A stretch of DNA of 7,868 nt from Lachnospiraceae bacterium (GCA_017477805.1 JAFUUM010000183.1:1-7868); one strand, 5' to 3'; counted from the first letter of the stretch, positions 1-5,638 are shown. Made by a program: numbers and translations. The notes: generated by a model from the letters alone, not told the origin.

Positions 1-963
1 AAAAAGGACGCAGACGGGAACTTCGCGGTAAACGGCCAGAAGGTCATGATCCCCTTTATCTACAAATCCACGGACAATATGATGATCCAGATGCTGTGGC
101 AGCAGGGGGCGGAGTATTCCGATGCGGCCGGTAACATCTCCCTGTTTAAAGATGAGACCAAAGAGATCTTAAAGACCGTGGCAGCACACGCCGGAAACGG
201 TGCATTCTCAACCTTCAAGATCTCCAGTTATCCCGGAAACTTCTTAAATGCGGGGCAGTGCATCTTCGCCATTGATTCCACGGCAGGAGCCACCTGGATG
301 GGCTCGGAAGCGCCCTTGCTTGATATCGCACCGGATAAACTGGTGAAGTTCAATATTGCCGTGATGCCCATCCCTCAGTATGATCCCGCAAGTCCGAAGA
401 TGATCTCCCAGGGACCTTCCGTTTGTGTTTTTAATAAACGGGATCCCCAGGAAGTTCTGGCTGCCTGGCTCTTTACCCAGTATCTTCTGACCAATGACGT
501 ACAGATCGCCTATTCGGAAACGGAAGGCTATGTACCCGTCACCACCAAGGCCCAGAACACGCCGGAATATCAGGAGTATCTTGCTGCGGAAGGCACCGAC
601 GGAAATGAACACTACAGCGTGAAGATCCAGGCGGCTAAGCTGCTTTTGTCCCATACCGGAAACACCTTTACAACGCCGGTGTTCAACGGCTCCGCATCTC
701 TCCGGGATGCGGCAGGATCGTTGATCGAGAGCACAACGAAGTCCATGCGCCGGAAAGAAAAAGTGGATGAGAAATATTTTGATAAACTCTTTACCGATAC
801 GGCGGCCCTTTACCGCCTGGATCAGGGAAAGGGAGATGCTGCGGTAGGCGGAGACTTAGGTCCCCTGCCGACGGGCTCCAAAGCCCTTCTGGCCGGTCTT
901 GTTCTGACCTGGATCCTGCTTGGTACGGTGCAGATCCGAAGAATGCTTCGGAAGACGAAATAG
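1..963 (+). CDS. Extracellular solute-binding protein (ABC transporter), 5'-truncated, with C-terminal membrane anchor
   Basis: The reading frame is open from base 1, so the gene begins upstream; 320 residues are visible and the ATG at 46 is internal. The sequence resembles the C-terminal lobe of family 1/8-type (UgpB/MalE-like) solute-binding proteins: an early stretch with FIYKSTDNMMIQMLWQQG, a buried core FAIDSTAGATWMGSEAP, then FNIAVMPIPQYDP and a QGPSVCVF strand, followed by helices with WLFTQYLLTND and a GYVPVTTKA segment. Such proteins capture a sugar or other small ligand outside the cell and deliver it to a membrane permease. The ligand cannot be told from this part. Unusually, the protein ends in a hydrophobic segment (ALLAGLVLTWILLGTVQI) followed by a basic tail RRMLRKTK, which should anchor the C-terminus in the membrane with the tail in the cytoplasm. 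No transporter permease gene follows; if present it is upstream. Family assignment is fairly sure, ligand unknown. Confidence 0.85.
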   Translation, partial: KKDADGNFAVNGQKVMIPFIYKSTDNMMIQMLWQQGAEYSDAAGNISLFKDETKEILKTVAAHAGNGAFSTFKISSYPGNFLNAGQCIFAIDSTAGATWMGSEAPLLDIAPDKLVKFNIAVMPIPQYDPASPKMISQGPSVCVFNKRDPQEVLAAWLFTQYLLTNDVQIAYSETEGYVPVTTKAQNTPEYQEYLAAEGTDGNEHYSVKIQAAKLLLSHTGNTFTTPVFNGSASLRDAAGSLIESTTKSMRRKEKVDEKYFDKLFTDTAALYRLDQGKGDAAVGGDLGPLPTGSKALLAGLVLTWILLGTVQIRRMLRKTK

Positions 964-972
964 CAGTTGCAC

Positions 973-1001
973 TTGCCAAATCGAAAAGCAAAGCGTATAT
1001 T
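973..1001 (+). promoter_or_regulatory. Sigma-70/A-type promoter for the lipoprotein gene
   Basis: TTGCCA at 973-978 (5 of 6 consensus) and TATATT at 996-1001 (5 of 6) are separated by exactly 17 bases. A transcript would start near 1008 and give a leader of about 50 bases before the ATG at 1057. The box lies in the only gap between the solute-binding protein stop and the lipoprotein, so the lipoprotein is probably transcribed on its own. This is a sequence match only; no start site is known. Confidence 0.6.
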
Positions 1002-1056
1002 TACTTTGTTTGATTAACAAGTTTCCTATTCGAAGGAAGCGAGAGGAGGAACAATT

Positions 1057-1869
1057 ATGAAAAAAAACATTGCACTGATCCTGTCTGTTGTTATGGCACT
1101 GTCTCTTGCAGCTTGCGGTGAGAAGAAGGGTGACGAGAACGTTACTACCGCTACCGTAGCAGCTGAGAGCGTAGCAGCCGTTGAGACTGCAGCTCCCGAG
1201 ACAACCGCAGCTGAGACCGTTGCAGAGACCGAGACCGCAGCCGCTACCGAGACTGCTGCTGAAGAAGTTTCTGTTATGAGCTACGCTGATTTCGTTGCAG
1301 CAGATCTGGATTCCCCTGTCTGCGTTGAGACCTATGTTCAGGCTAAGCAGAGCTGGTGGGACAACAAGGGTACTTTCTACACCCAGAACGAAGAGGGCGC
1401 TTATTTCCTGTATGAGATGGGCTGCACCGAGGAAGAGTACAATCAGCTGACTGAGGGTACCAAGATCCGTGTAAACGGCTTCAAGTCCGAATGGGCAGGC
1501 GAAGTTGAGATCATCGACGCTACTTTCGAGATCCTGGATGGTAACTTTGTAGCAAAGGCTGAGGATGTTACTTCTCTGCTGGGTACCGATGAGCTGATCA
1601 ATAAGCAGAACTGCTTCGTATCCTTCACCGACATGACCGTTGAAGGCGTTGCATTCAAGAACGAGCAGCCCGGCGATGACATCTATGTAACTCTGTCCAA
1701 GGACGGCAACAACTACGACTTCTGCCTGGAGTACTACTTAAACGGCTCCGATGAAGAGTTCTACAACCTGGTAAGCAACCTGGAGAAGGGCGCTACCGTT
1801 GATGTGGAAGGCTTCATGTACTGGTATGAAGGACCCAACGCTCACCTTACTTCCGTAACCGTAAAGTAA
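1057..1869 (+). CDS. Secreted lipoprotein with Thr/Ala/Glu linker and two tandem beta-rich (OB-like) domains
   Basis: A 270-residue protein starts at an ATG 7 bases after AGGAGG (1044-1049). Residues 1-20 are a lipoprotein signal peptide (KK, hydrophobic core, lipobox LAAC with Cys20), so the mature protein should be lipid-anchored on the outer face of the membrane. Residues about 27-72 are a low-complexity Thr/Ala/Glu/Val spacer. Residues about 86-160 and 183-270 look like two copies of one domain: each has a strand-rich start, an acidic EEEYNQL or EEFYNLV helix, then GTKIRVNGF or GATVDVEGF, an aromatic acidic turn (SEWAGE or YWYEGP) and a final strand. The pattern suggests OB-type folds but was not computed. 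Codon use differs from neighbours: many GTT, ACC, AAC, CTG and GAG codons and few CGG or GGA, as in highly expressed genes. I do not recognise a named function; binding of an extracellular ligand or the cell wall is only a guess. Confidence 0.85.
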   Translation: MKKNIALILSVVMALSLAACGEKKGDENVTTATVAAESVAAVETAAPETTAAETVAETETAAATETAAEEVSVMSYADFVAADLDSPVCVETYVQAKQSWWDNKGTFYTQNEEGAYFLYEMGCTEEEYNQLTEGTKIRVNGFKSEWAGEVEIIDATFEILDGNFVAKAEDVTSLLGTDELINKQNCFVSFTDMTVEGVAFKNEQPGDDIYVTLSKDGNNYDFCLEYYLNGSDEEFYNLVSNLEKGATVDVEGFMYWYEGPNAHLTSVTVK

Positions 1870-1902
1870 GAAGCACGGTGCCGTAACTTCACAAAAAATG
1901 AG

Positions 1903-1938
1903 AAAGACGCGATCTCTCACGAGGTTGCGTCTTTTTTT
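1903..1938 (+). terminator. Rho-independent terminator of the lipoprotein gene
   Basis: A 14-bp stem pairs 1903-1916 (AAAGACGCGATCTC) with 1921-1934 (GAGGTTGCGTCTTT), with two G-U pairs, around a four-base TCAC loop. A run of seven T follows at 1932-1938, sharing its first bases with the stem. It lies 34 bases after the lipoprotein stop codon and should end that transcript efficiently. Confidence 0.93.
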
Positions 1939-1962
1939 GTTTGTTGGGGTTATATATTTTTC

Positions 1963-1986
1963 TATATTTATATATTTATATATTTA
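1963..1986. repeat. Three perfect tandem copies of TATATTTA
   Basis: The 8-base unit TATATTTA occurs at 1963-1970, 1971-1978 and 1979-1986 without mismatch, preceded by a similar TATATATTTTTC stretch from 1951. It lies just after the terminator and just before GC-rich sequence, so base composition changes abruptly at about 1990. It may be simple slippage-prone sequence; no function is evident. Confidence 0.85.
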
Positions 1987-2020
1987 TTGAGGCCCTGAGG
2001 GCAGGGGCGGCGGTTGAGAT

Positions 2021-2062
2021 TCCGCTATTGCTTTGGTTGGTGCTCCGCTATTGCTTTGGTTG
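2021..2062. repeat. 19-bp direct repeat with 23-bp period, REP-like
   Basis: TCCGCTATTGCTTTGGTTG occurs at 2021-2039 and again, identically, at 2044-2062. A shortened unit follows (CTCCTCCGCAATGACGGG, 2063-2080). Read on the minus strand the block begins GTCATTGCGGAGGAG and continues to AAAGCAATAGCGGA. This resembles the widespread extragenic repeats of the form GTCATTGCGAG...GAAGCAATC, with the internal unit duplicated. The repeat is seen directly; the relation to that class is from memory. Confidence 0.8.
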
Positions 2063-2116
2063 CTCCTCCGCAATGACGGGACTTCCCTCCTGAAAATGGT
2101 TTTGAAAGTGGATTTA

Positions 2117-2150
2117 TGCCTAAAGCAAGGCTGGCGCTTTATCTTAGGCA
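2117..2150. repeat. Palindromic unit TGCCTAAAGC ... GCTTTATCTTAGGCA
   Basis: TGCCTAA (2117-2123) and TTAGGCA (2144-2150) form an inverted repeat. Inside it TAAAGC (2121-2126) can pair with GCTTTA (2136-2141), giving a bulged hairpin with a nine-base loop. The right arm continues as CACACTTTTT, so on the plus strand the hairpin is followed by five T and could act weakly as a terminator, although no gene ends directly before it. The same TTAGGCA core recurs at 2264-2310. Confidence 0.65.
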
Positions 2151-2263
2151 CACTTTTTCGCTTCAAGCTCGTTGTCAAAAATGAGAAATGTGACTAATTC
2201 AGTGGAACGTATCGCGTTTAAGCACATCCGGTCGGGGATCCTGTTCAATAATTGTTGCAAGGT

Positions 2264-2310
2264 TGTGCCTAAAAAGCGGGGCTGACCCGGTTTAGGCACA
2301 GTTAGGCACA
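2264..2310. repeat. Palindrome TGTGCCTAAA/TTTAGGCACA plus an extra half-site
   Basis: TGTGCCTAAA (2264-2273) is exactly complementary to TTTAGGCACA (2291-2300). Inside, CGGG (2277-2280) pairs with CCCG (2286-2289) across a GCTGA loop, so the whole unit can fold as one long hairpin. A third copy, TTAGGCACA at 2302-2310, follows after one spacer base. The array ends 16 bases before the proposed -35 box of the phosphoesterase gene, so it could be an operator or simply another mobile palindrome. Confidence 0.75.
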
Positions 2311-2326
2311 GATAGAAGAAATATTG

Positions 2327-2355
2327 TTGAGGCTGTGCTCATCTATGTGTAAAAT
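2327..2355 (+). promoter_or_regulatory. Probable promoter of the phosphoesterase gene
   Basis: TTGAGG (2327-2332, 4 of 6 consensus) and TAAAAT (2350-2355, 5 of 6) are 17 bases apart. Initiation near 2362 would leave a leader of about 34 bases before the GTG start at 2396. If so, codons upstream of that GTG in the same frame, back to a TTG at 2324, are not translated, which agrees with the family's N-terminus. Confidence 0.45.
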
Positions 2356-2384
2356 GATAGGCAAATGGATATTTACGTACACGC

Positions 2385-2390
2385 AGGAGA
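2385..2390 (+). promoter_or_regulatory. Ribosome binding site that fixes a GTG start
   Basis: AGGAGA lies 5 bases before GTG at 2396. The resulting N-terminus, MRYYIADLHFYHEN, matches the usual beginning of these phosphoesterases, where the first metal-binding D-x-H sits about seven residues in. In-frame starts further upstream (TTG 2324, and ATG at 2345 and 2354) have poorer sites and would add a non-conserved extension. Confidence 0.75.
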
Positions 2391-2395
2391 AGAGT

Positions 2396-3106
2396 GTGAG
2401 ATATTACATCGCCGATTTACACTTTTATCATGAGAACTTAAATCAGCACATGGACTGCCGGGGATTTGAGAGCGCAGATGCCATGAATGAATACATGATC
2501 GCCAGATGGAATTCCCGGGTGAGAAATAACGATGAGGTGGTGATCCTGGGGGATTTTTCCATCTCACCCAATGGGAGCGAAGTAAACCGCATCCTGGAGC
2601 GGTTACAGGGGAAGAAATTCCTGATCAGAGGGAACCATGAACGATACCTTGAGAGCAGGAAATTTGATCCCGGTCATTTTGGCTGGATCGAGGACTATAA
2701 GGAACTGCGGGACAATAAGCGGAAAGTGATCTTATCCCATTATCCCATCATGTGCTACAACGGTCAGTACCGGGTGCATGACAGTGGAGGCAAGGTAGGC
2801 ACGCAGAGCGTGCCTTTCAGCCCGAACGCACTGCGTTCGGTGTCGCCGGCATACGCCGGAACGACGCCGGTTACATACATGCTCTACGGACATGTTCACA
2901 ACACCTTCGATGAATGGCTGATCAACGAGTACGTAAATAAAGTGCAGGCCAGTAAGACGGTGACCAGGGACAGCAGCGAGGCAGTGCCCATCCCCTGCAG
3001 GATGATCAACTGCTTTTGCATGTTTTCCGATTACGTACCTTTGACTCTGGATGAATGGATCCGGGTGGATGAGGCAAGACGGAGCGTCCTGAACGGGGAC
3101 CGATAG
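2396..3106 (+). CDS. Calcineurin-like metallophosphoesterase carrying an in-frame palindromic insertion
   Basis: The product is 236 residues from the GTG start. All metal-site motifs of the calcineurin-like phosphoesterase superfamily are present in order: DLH (7-9) with His12, GD (52-53), GNH (79-81), SHYP with His115, and GHVH (165-168). It should be a soluble, dinuclear-metal phosphoesterase; the family includes many small enzymes of unknown substrate often listed as predicted phosphohydrolases. Between YNGQYR (121-126) and YMLYGHVH (161-168), where relatives as I recall them have only a few residues, lie about 34 extra residues rich in Ser, Pro, Gly and Ala. The DNA encoding that loop is three consecutive hairpins (2797-2870). 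All catalytic residues lie outside the insert, so the enzyme may still be active. The next gene starts 59 bases downstream with no terminator seen, so they may share a transcript. Superfamily sure, substrate unknown. Confidence 0.88.
   Translation: MRYYIADLHFYHENLNQHMDCRGFESADAMNEYMIARWNSRVRNNDEVVILGDFSISPNGSEVNRILERLQGKKFLIRGNHERYLESRKFDPGHFGWIEDYKELRDNKRKVILSHYPIMCYNGQYRVHDSGGKVGTQSVPFSPNALRSVSPAYAGTTPVTYMLYGHVHNTFDEWLINEYVNKVQASKTVTRDSSEAVPIPCRMINCFCMFSDYVPLTLDEWIRVDEARRSVLNGDR
2797..2870 (+). repeat. Three adjacent hairpins inside the phosphoesterase gene; candidate palindromic element
   Basis: Hairpin 1 pairs AGGCACGC (2797-2804) with GCGTGCCT (2808-2815) over a three-base loop. Hairpin 2 pairs CCGAACG (2822-2828) with CGTTCGG (2834-2840) over CACTG. 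Hairpin 3 pairs CCGGC (2846-2850) with GCCGG (2855-2859), extended by GTCG (2842-2845) with CGAC (2862-2865) around a two-base bulge. CGCCGG occurs three times (2845, 2854, 2865). The block keeps the reading frame and encodes a low-complexity loop. Insertion of a palindromic repetitive element into a gene is the best explanation; insertion ends and target duplication could not be fixed by eye. Confidence 0.7.
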
Positions 3107-3165
3107 GATAAGAAAGAGATATAAGGGGAAGAAAAGATTTTATACAGAGGAGGAAGATTGGGGTT

Positions 3166-4797
3166 ATGGAATCAGGAACAGAAAAGAGGATCATCGTAAA
3201 AAAGATCAATGATCATGTATATCTCCTGGACGATCATCACGATTCCACCGGGTATCTTGTCATCGGCAGCAAGAAGGCACTGATCATTGATACCATGAAC
3301 GGGTTCGAGGATGTGAAGGCGGTAGCAAGGCAGTATACGGATCTGCCTCTGATGGTGGTCAATACCCACGGTCATCCGGATCACATTTACGGAAACCTTT
3401 ATTTTGAAGAAGTTTATATGCATCCGGATGATTATGAGATTGCCATGGAAGCTTGTCTGGATCCGGAGTTTCAGGAGGAGATCAAAAAATACGGGGCGAA
3501 GATGCCTCCCTTTAAGGACATCCTTCCCGGAGAGGTCATTGACCTTGGGGATCTGCACCTGGAGGTCATCGGTCTGCCCGGCCATACACCCGGCTCCATT
3601 CTCCTGCTTTTGAAAGAGGACCGGATCCTCTTTACGGGAGATGCGGTGAATCACCATCTGTGGATGCAGCTGCCTCACTGTACCTCCATGTCGATCCTGC
3701 GGGACAACCTGAAGAAGATCATGTACCTGGAGAAGGAAGCGGATCATATCCTTCACGGTCACGCACAGGATCTGGATGATATCTCCCTGCTGCGGCATAA
3801 TCTGGAAGCGGTGGAAGAGATCCTTGCGGGGAATACCGAGGGAGATGAGGATTATCACTGGTTTGGCGGCGTGGATCGCACCCATCCCATTCCCAATGAC
3901 GAGGGCGTGATCTGTTTCCATCCCGCTCCCGAGTGGGTGGCAAAGGAACGAAAAGCCTGGGCCGAGGGAGATGCCAAAAGAGATGCGGGATTAAAAGAAC
4001 CCGAGGGCCTCATCATCGATAGAAATATTTCCTACGGTGTCTTTGGGGAGTCCAATCTCATGGATGTTTACCGTCCCGCGGATGCAAAAGAAAAACTGCC
4101 GGTACTCATTAATGTTCACGGTGGCGGCTTCTTCTACGGGGATAAGGAACTGTATCGGTTCTATGCCATGGATATGGCACTCTACGGCTTTGCGGTGGTG
4201 AACATGAACTATCGCCTGAATCCCGATTACCGGTTCCCTTCACCCCTGAGCGATATCAATGCAGTGATGATCTGGATCGAGAAACATGCGAGCGAATATA
4301 ACATGGATACGGACCGGATCTTTATGATGGGAGATTCCGCGGGAGCACAGCTCACCAGCCACTATGCTGCCATCAATTCCAATCCGGAGTTTGCGGCACT
4401 TTATCCTTTCCGGAAGCATAACCTGAAACTGAAGGGTATCAGTCTGGCCTGCGGTCTTTATGATTTAAAGAGCATCGCAGGAGAGGATTCCGATGATGAG
4501 ATGGTGAAGTCCTATCTCGGTTTCCATGGGGATCCGGAGAATCCTCAGCTGGATGTTTGCGGCGCTATTACGGACAAGTACCCGGCTGCCTACGTGTTCT
4601 CATGCCCCAACGATTTCTTATACGAGCTCTGCGAGCCCATGGCAAAACTCATCAACGAAAGAGGCGGGAAGGCTGTGAGCAAGATCTACGGCACCAAGGA
4701 AATGACGGATGTGGGTCATGTGTTCCACTGCAACATGAAGACAGAGATCGGAAAAACGGCAAGAAAAGATCAGGCCGACTTTTTGCTGAGCCTGTAA
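3166..4797 (+). CDS. Fusion of metallo-beta-lactamase-fold hydrolase and alpha/beta-hydrolase (HSL-type esterase)
   Basis: A 543-residue protein with no signal peptide, so probably cytoplasmic. Residues about 8-250 are a metallo-beta-lactamase domain: NTHGHPDH (66-73, metal ligands His68, His70, Asp72, His73), GLPGHTPGS (137-144, His140), FTGDA (156-160, bridging Asp159) and HGH (197-199). Residues about 280-543 are an alpha/beta hydrolase of the hormone-sensitive lipase/acetyl-esterase type: oxyanion motif HGGGF (318-322), nucleophile elbow GDSAG (389-393, Ser391), probable catalytic Asp483 in SCPNDF and His518 in DVGHVFH. Both active sites look complete. The start is the ATG at 3166; AGGAGG (3148-3153) lies 12 bases upstream, longer than usual, but no better in-frame start exists. 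The two halves plausibly act on one class of substrate, for example an ester or lactone in two steps, but this is inference. No frameshift or internal ribosome binding site was seen at the junction. Confidence 0.9.
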   Translation: MESGTEKRIIVKKINDHVYLLDDHHDSTGYLVIGSKKALIIDTMNGFEDVKAVARQYTDLPLMVVNTHGHPDHIYGNLYFEEVYMHPDDYEIAMEACLDPEFQEEIKKYGAKMPPFKDILPGEVIDLGDLHLEVIGLPGHTPGSILLLLKEDRILFTGDAVNHHLWMQLPHCTSMSILRDNLKKIMYLEKEADHILHGHAQDLDDISLLRHNLEAVEEILAGNTEGDEDYHWFGGVDRTHPIPNDEGVICFHPAPEWVAKERKAWAEGDAKRDAGLKEPEGLIIDRNISYGVFGESNLMDVYRPADAKEKLPVLINVHGGGFFYGDKELYRFYAMDMALYGFAVVNMNYRLNPDYRFPSPLSDINAVMIWIEKHASEYNMDTDRIFMMGDSAGAQLTSHYAAINSNPEFAALYPFRKHNLKLKGISLACGLYDLKSIAGEDSDDEMVKSYLGFHGDPENPQLDVCGAITDKYPAAYVFSCPNDFLYELCEPMAKLINERGGKAVSKIYGTKEMTDVGHVFHCNMKTEIGKTARKDQADFLLSL

Positions 4798-4811
4798 GCC
4801 GCCTGATCTTT
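4765..4811 (-). terminator. Inverted repeat at the convergent junction; possible terminator of the FRG gene
   Basis: AAAGATCAGGC (4765-4775) and GCCTGATCTTT (4801-4811) are perfect 11-base complements separated by 25 bases. The left arm is inside the last codons of the hydrolase gene and the right arm lies between the two stop codons. Read on the minus strand the second arm ends in GATCTTTTCTT, giving a short T-rich tail suitable for stopping the FRG transcript. On the plus strand no T-run follows. The long loop makes it weaker than the other terminators here. Confidence 0.45.
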
Positions 4812-4822
4812 GAGAAAACAAC

Positions 4823-5626
4823 TTATTTGACGTAATAATGTCTGGCGATCCATTTGGAAAGACCATCCAGACCGGGATAGACAATGCGTTCGCTGATGTT
4901 CAGCTGATCCAGCATATCTCGTACTCTCCAGCGAAGAGAAGCGTCGATGACGTACTTTACGGTGTGCTGGGTCCGCTTTTCCAGGAATTTTTCGATATCC
5001 ACGATGTCCATGGGGACAACGGAGAAGAAGGAATACTGGTTGATGATCCGGGGGTTCATGGAAGGGGGCTCGATGATGACCATGGCCTGATCTTTCATGT
5101 CCTCGTCATACCGGGTCAGAGAGTTGCCGGTGATCTCCTTGAGCATGTCCACGGAAAAAATGGTGGTCTGCTTTTGATTAACGTAATCCCGGTAGCGTTC
5201 CGGCAGCAGGGAAACCAGCTCTGCCATGTCGATGCGCCAGACCATGCAGTCGTGGCTTTCCATGAGTTCCATGTTGTCTTCGCTGGTTGCAAAGTGAAGT
5301 CCCACCAGGGGAGAATGGGTCCAGTCCAGAAGCCTTGTGGGCAGGCCGTTATGCTGTCCGAGGATCATCTGATGCCAGACGGATTTTGCAACGGAAGCAT
5401 CATTCAAAATGGCGTATTTTGCAAAGTTTTCCAAAATGGCAGGCTCCAGAGTCCGCTGCAATTCCTTGCAGTTTCTGGTAAGGCTTGTTACCATTTTGAA
5501 AGAGGCATCGGACATGCCGCGATAGATATAGGAACTCCGGTTTCTGTGCAGATCGGGTCTGTATTCCTGTTCTGCCAGCAGGGGCATCAGCTCCTCCAGA
5601 GTGGTGATTCGGATTTCTTTGATCAA
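4823..5626 (-). CDS. FRG-domain protein
   Basis: A 267-residue soluble protein with the conserved features of the FRG domain (named for its Phe/Tyr-Arg-Gly motif): IYRGMSD (34-40), then Q91-H-N-G-LPTRLLDW (to 102), followed by SPLVGLHFA (105-113), and a later NPRIINQYSFFSV (191-203). It fills almost the whole protein, so this is a stand-alone FRG protein. The biochemical activity of the domain is not established to my knowledge; such genes are found scattered in bacterial and phage genomes. The gene converges on the hydrolase fusion with 25 bases between stop codons and is divergent from the small gene at 5734. It begins with TTG, chosen because GGAGG sits 7 bases upstream and the next in-frame ATG is well inside the domain. 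Family assignment is confident; function unknown. Confidence 0.85.
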   Translation of the reverse strand: MIKEIRITTLEELMPLLAEQEYRPDLHRNRSSYIYRGMSDASFKMVTSLTRNCKELQRTLEPAILENFAKYAILNDASVAKSVWHQMILGQHNGLPTRLLDWTHSPLVGLHFATSEDNMELMESHDCMVWRIDMAELVSLLPERYRDYVNQKQTTIFSVDMLKEITGNSLTRYDEDMKDQAMVIIEPPSMNPRIINQYSFFSVVPMDIVDIEKFLEKRTQHTVKYVIDASLRWRVRDMLDQLNISERIVYPGLDGLSKWIARHYYVK

Positions 5627-5633
5627 GGGATTA

Positions 5634-5638
5634 CCTCC
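5634..5638 (-). promoter_or_regulatory. Ribosome binding site that supports a TTG start
   Basis: On the minus strand GGAGG (followed by T) lies 7 bases before TTG at 5626-5624. The encoded N-terminus (MIKEIRITTLEEL) reads like a normal first strand and helix. The uncommon start codon combined with a strong site suggests moderated translation. Confidence 0.7.

Larger units (their letters stand above)
1939..2395. other. Repeat-rich intergenic region without a convincing gene
   Basis: About 450 bases hold no supported coding sequence. Left to right it contains an AT-rich 8-bp tandem (1963-1986), a small GCCC-TGA-GGGC hairpin (1992-2002), a 23-bp-period direct repeat (2021-2062) with a degenerate third unit, two palindromic units carrying TTAGGCA-type motifs (2117-2150 and 2264-2310), an unremarkable stretch (about 2155-2260), and the probable promoter and leader of the phosphoesterase gene (2327-2395). 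A 64-codon minus-strand frame at 1984-2178 runs through the repeats, has no good ribosome binding site and is not counted as a gene. Confidence 0.7.

Noticed and set aside
986..1011. Possible terminator hairpin AAGCAAAG / CTTTGTTT after the solute-binding protein gene
   Set aside because: The stem is short and AT-rich with a ten-base loop and no T-run after it, and it overlaps a better promoter match, so it is not called as a terminator.
1984..2178. A 64-codon minus-strand frame across the intergenic repeats
   Set aside because: It is a translation of the direct repeats and hairpins, with no ribosome binding site; low-complexity Ser/Pro/Arg content.
2021..2310. CRISPR array, because of the regularly spaced repeats
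   Set aside because: Only two exact 19-base units with a four-base gap, no spacer-sized unique segments and no cas genes; the other motifs are palindromic half-sites at uneven distances.
2324..2395. Extending the phosphoesterase to the upstream TTG (2324) or ATG codons
   Set aside because: The extension overlaps the proposed promoter, is not typical of the family, and the GTG at 2396 has a well-placed AGGAGA.
3172..3921. A 249-codon minus-strand frame inside the hydrolase gene
   Set aside because: It mirrors the metallo-beta-lactamase domain, shows no motif, and has no convincing ribosome binding site.
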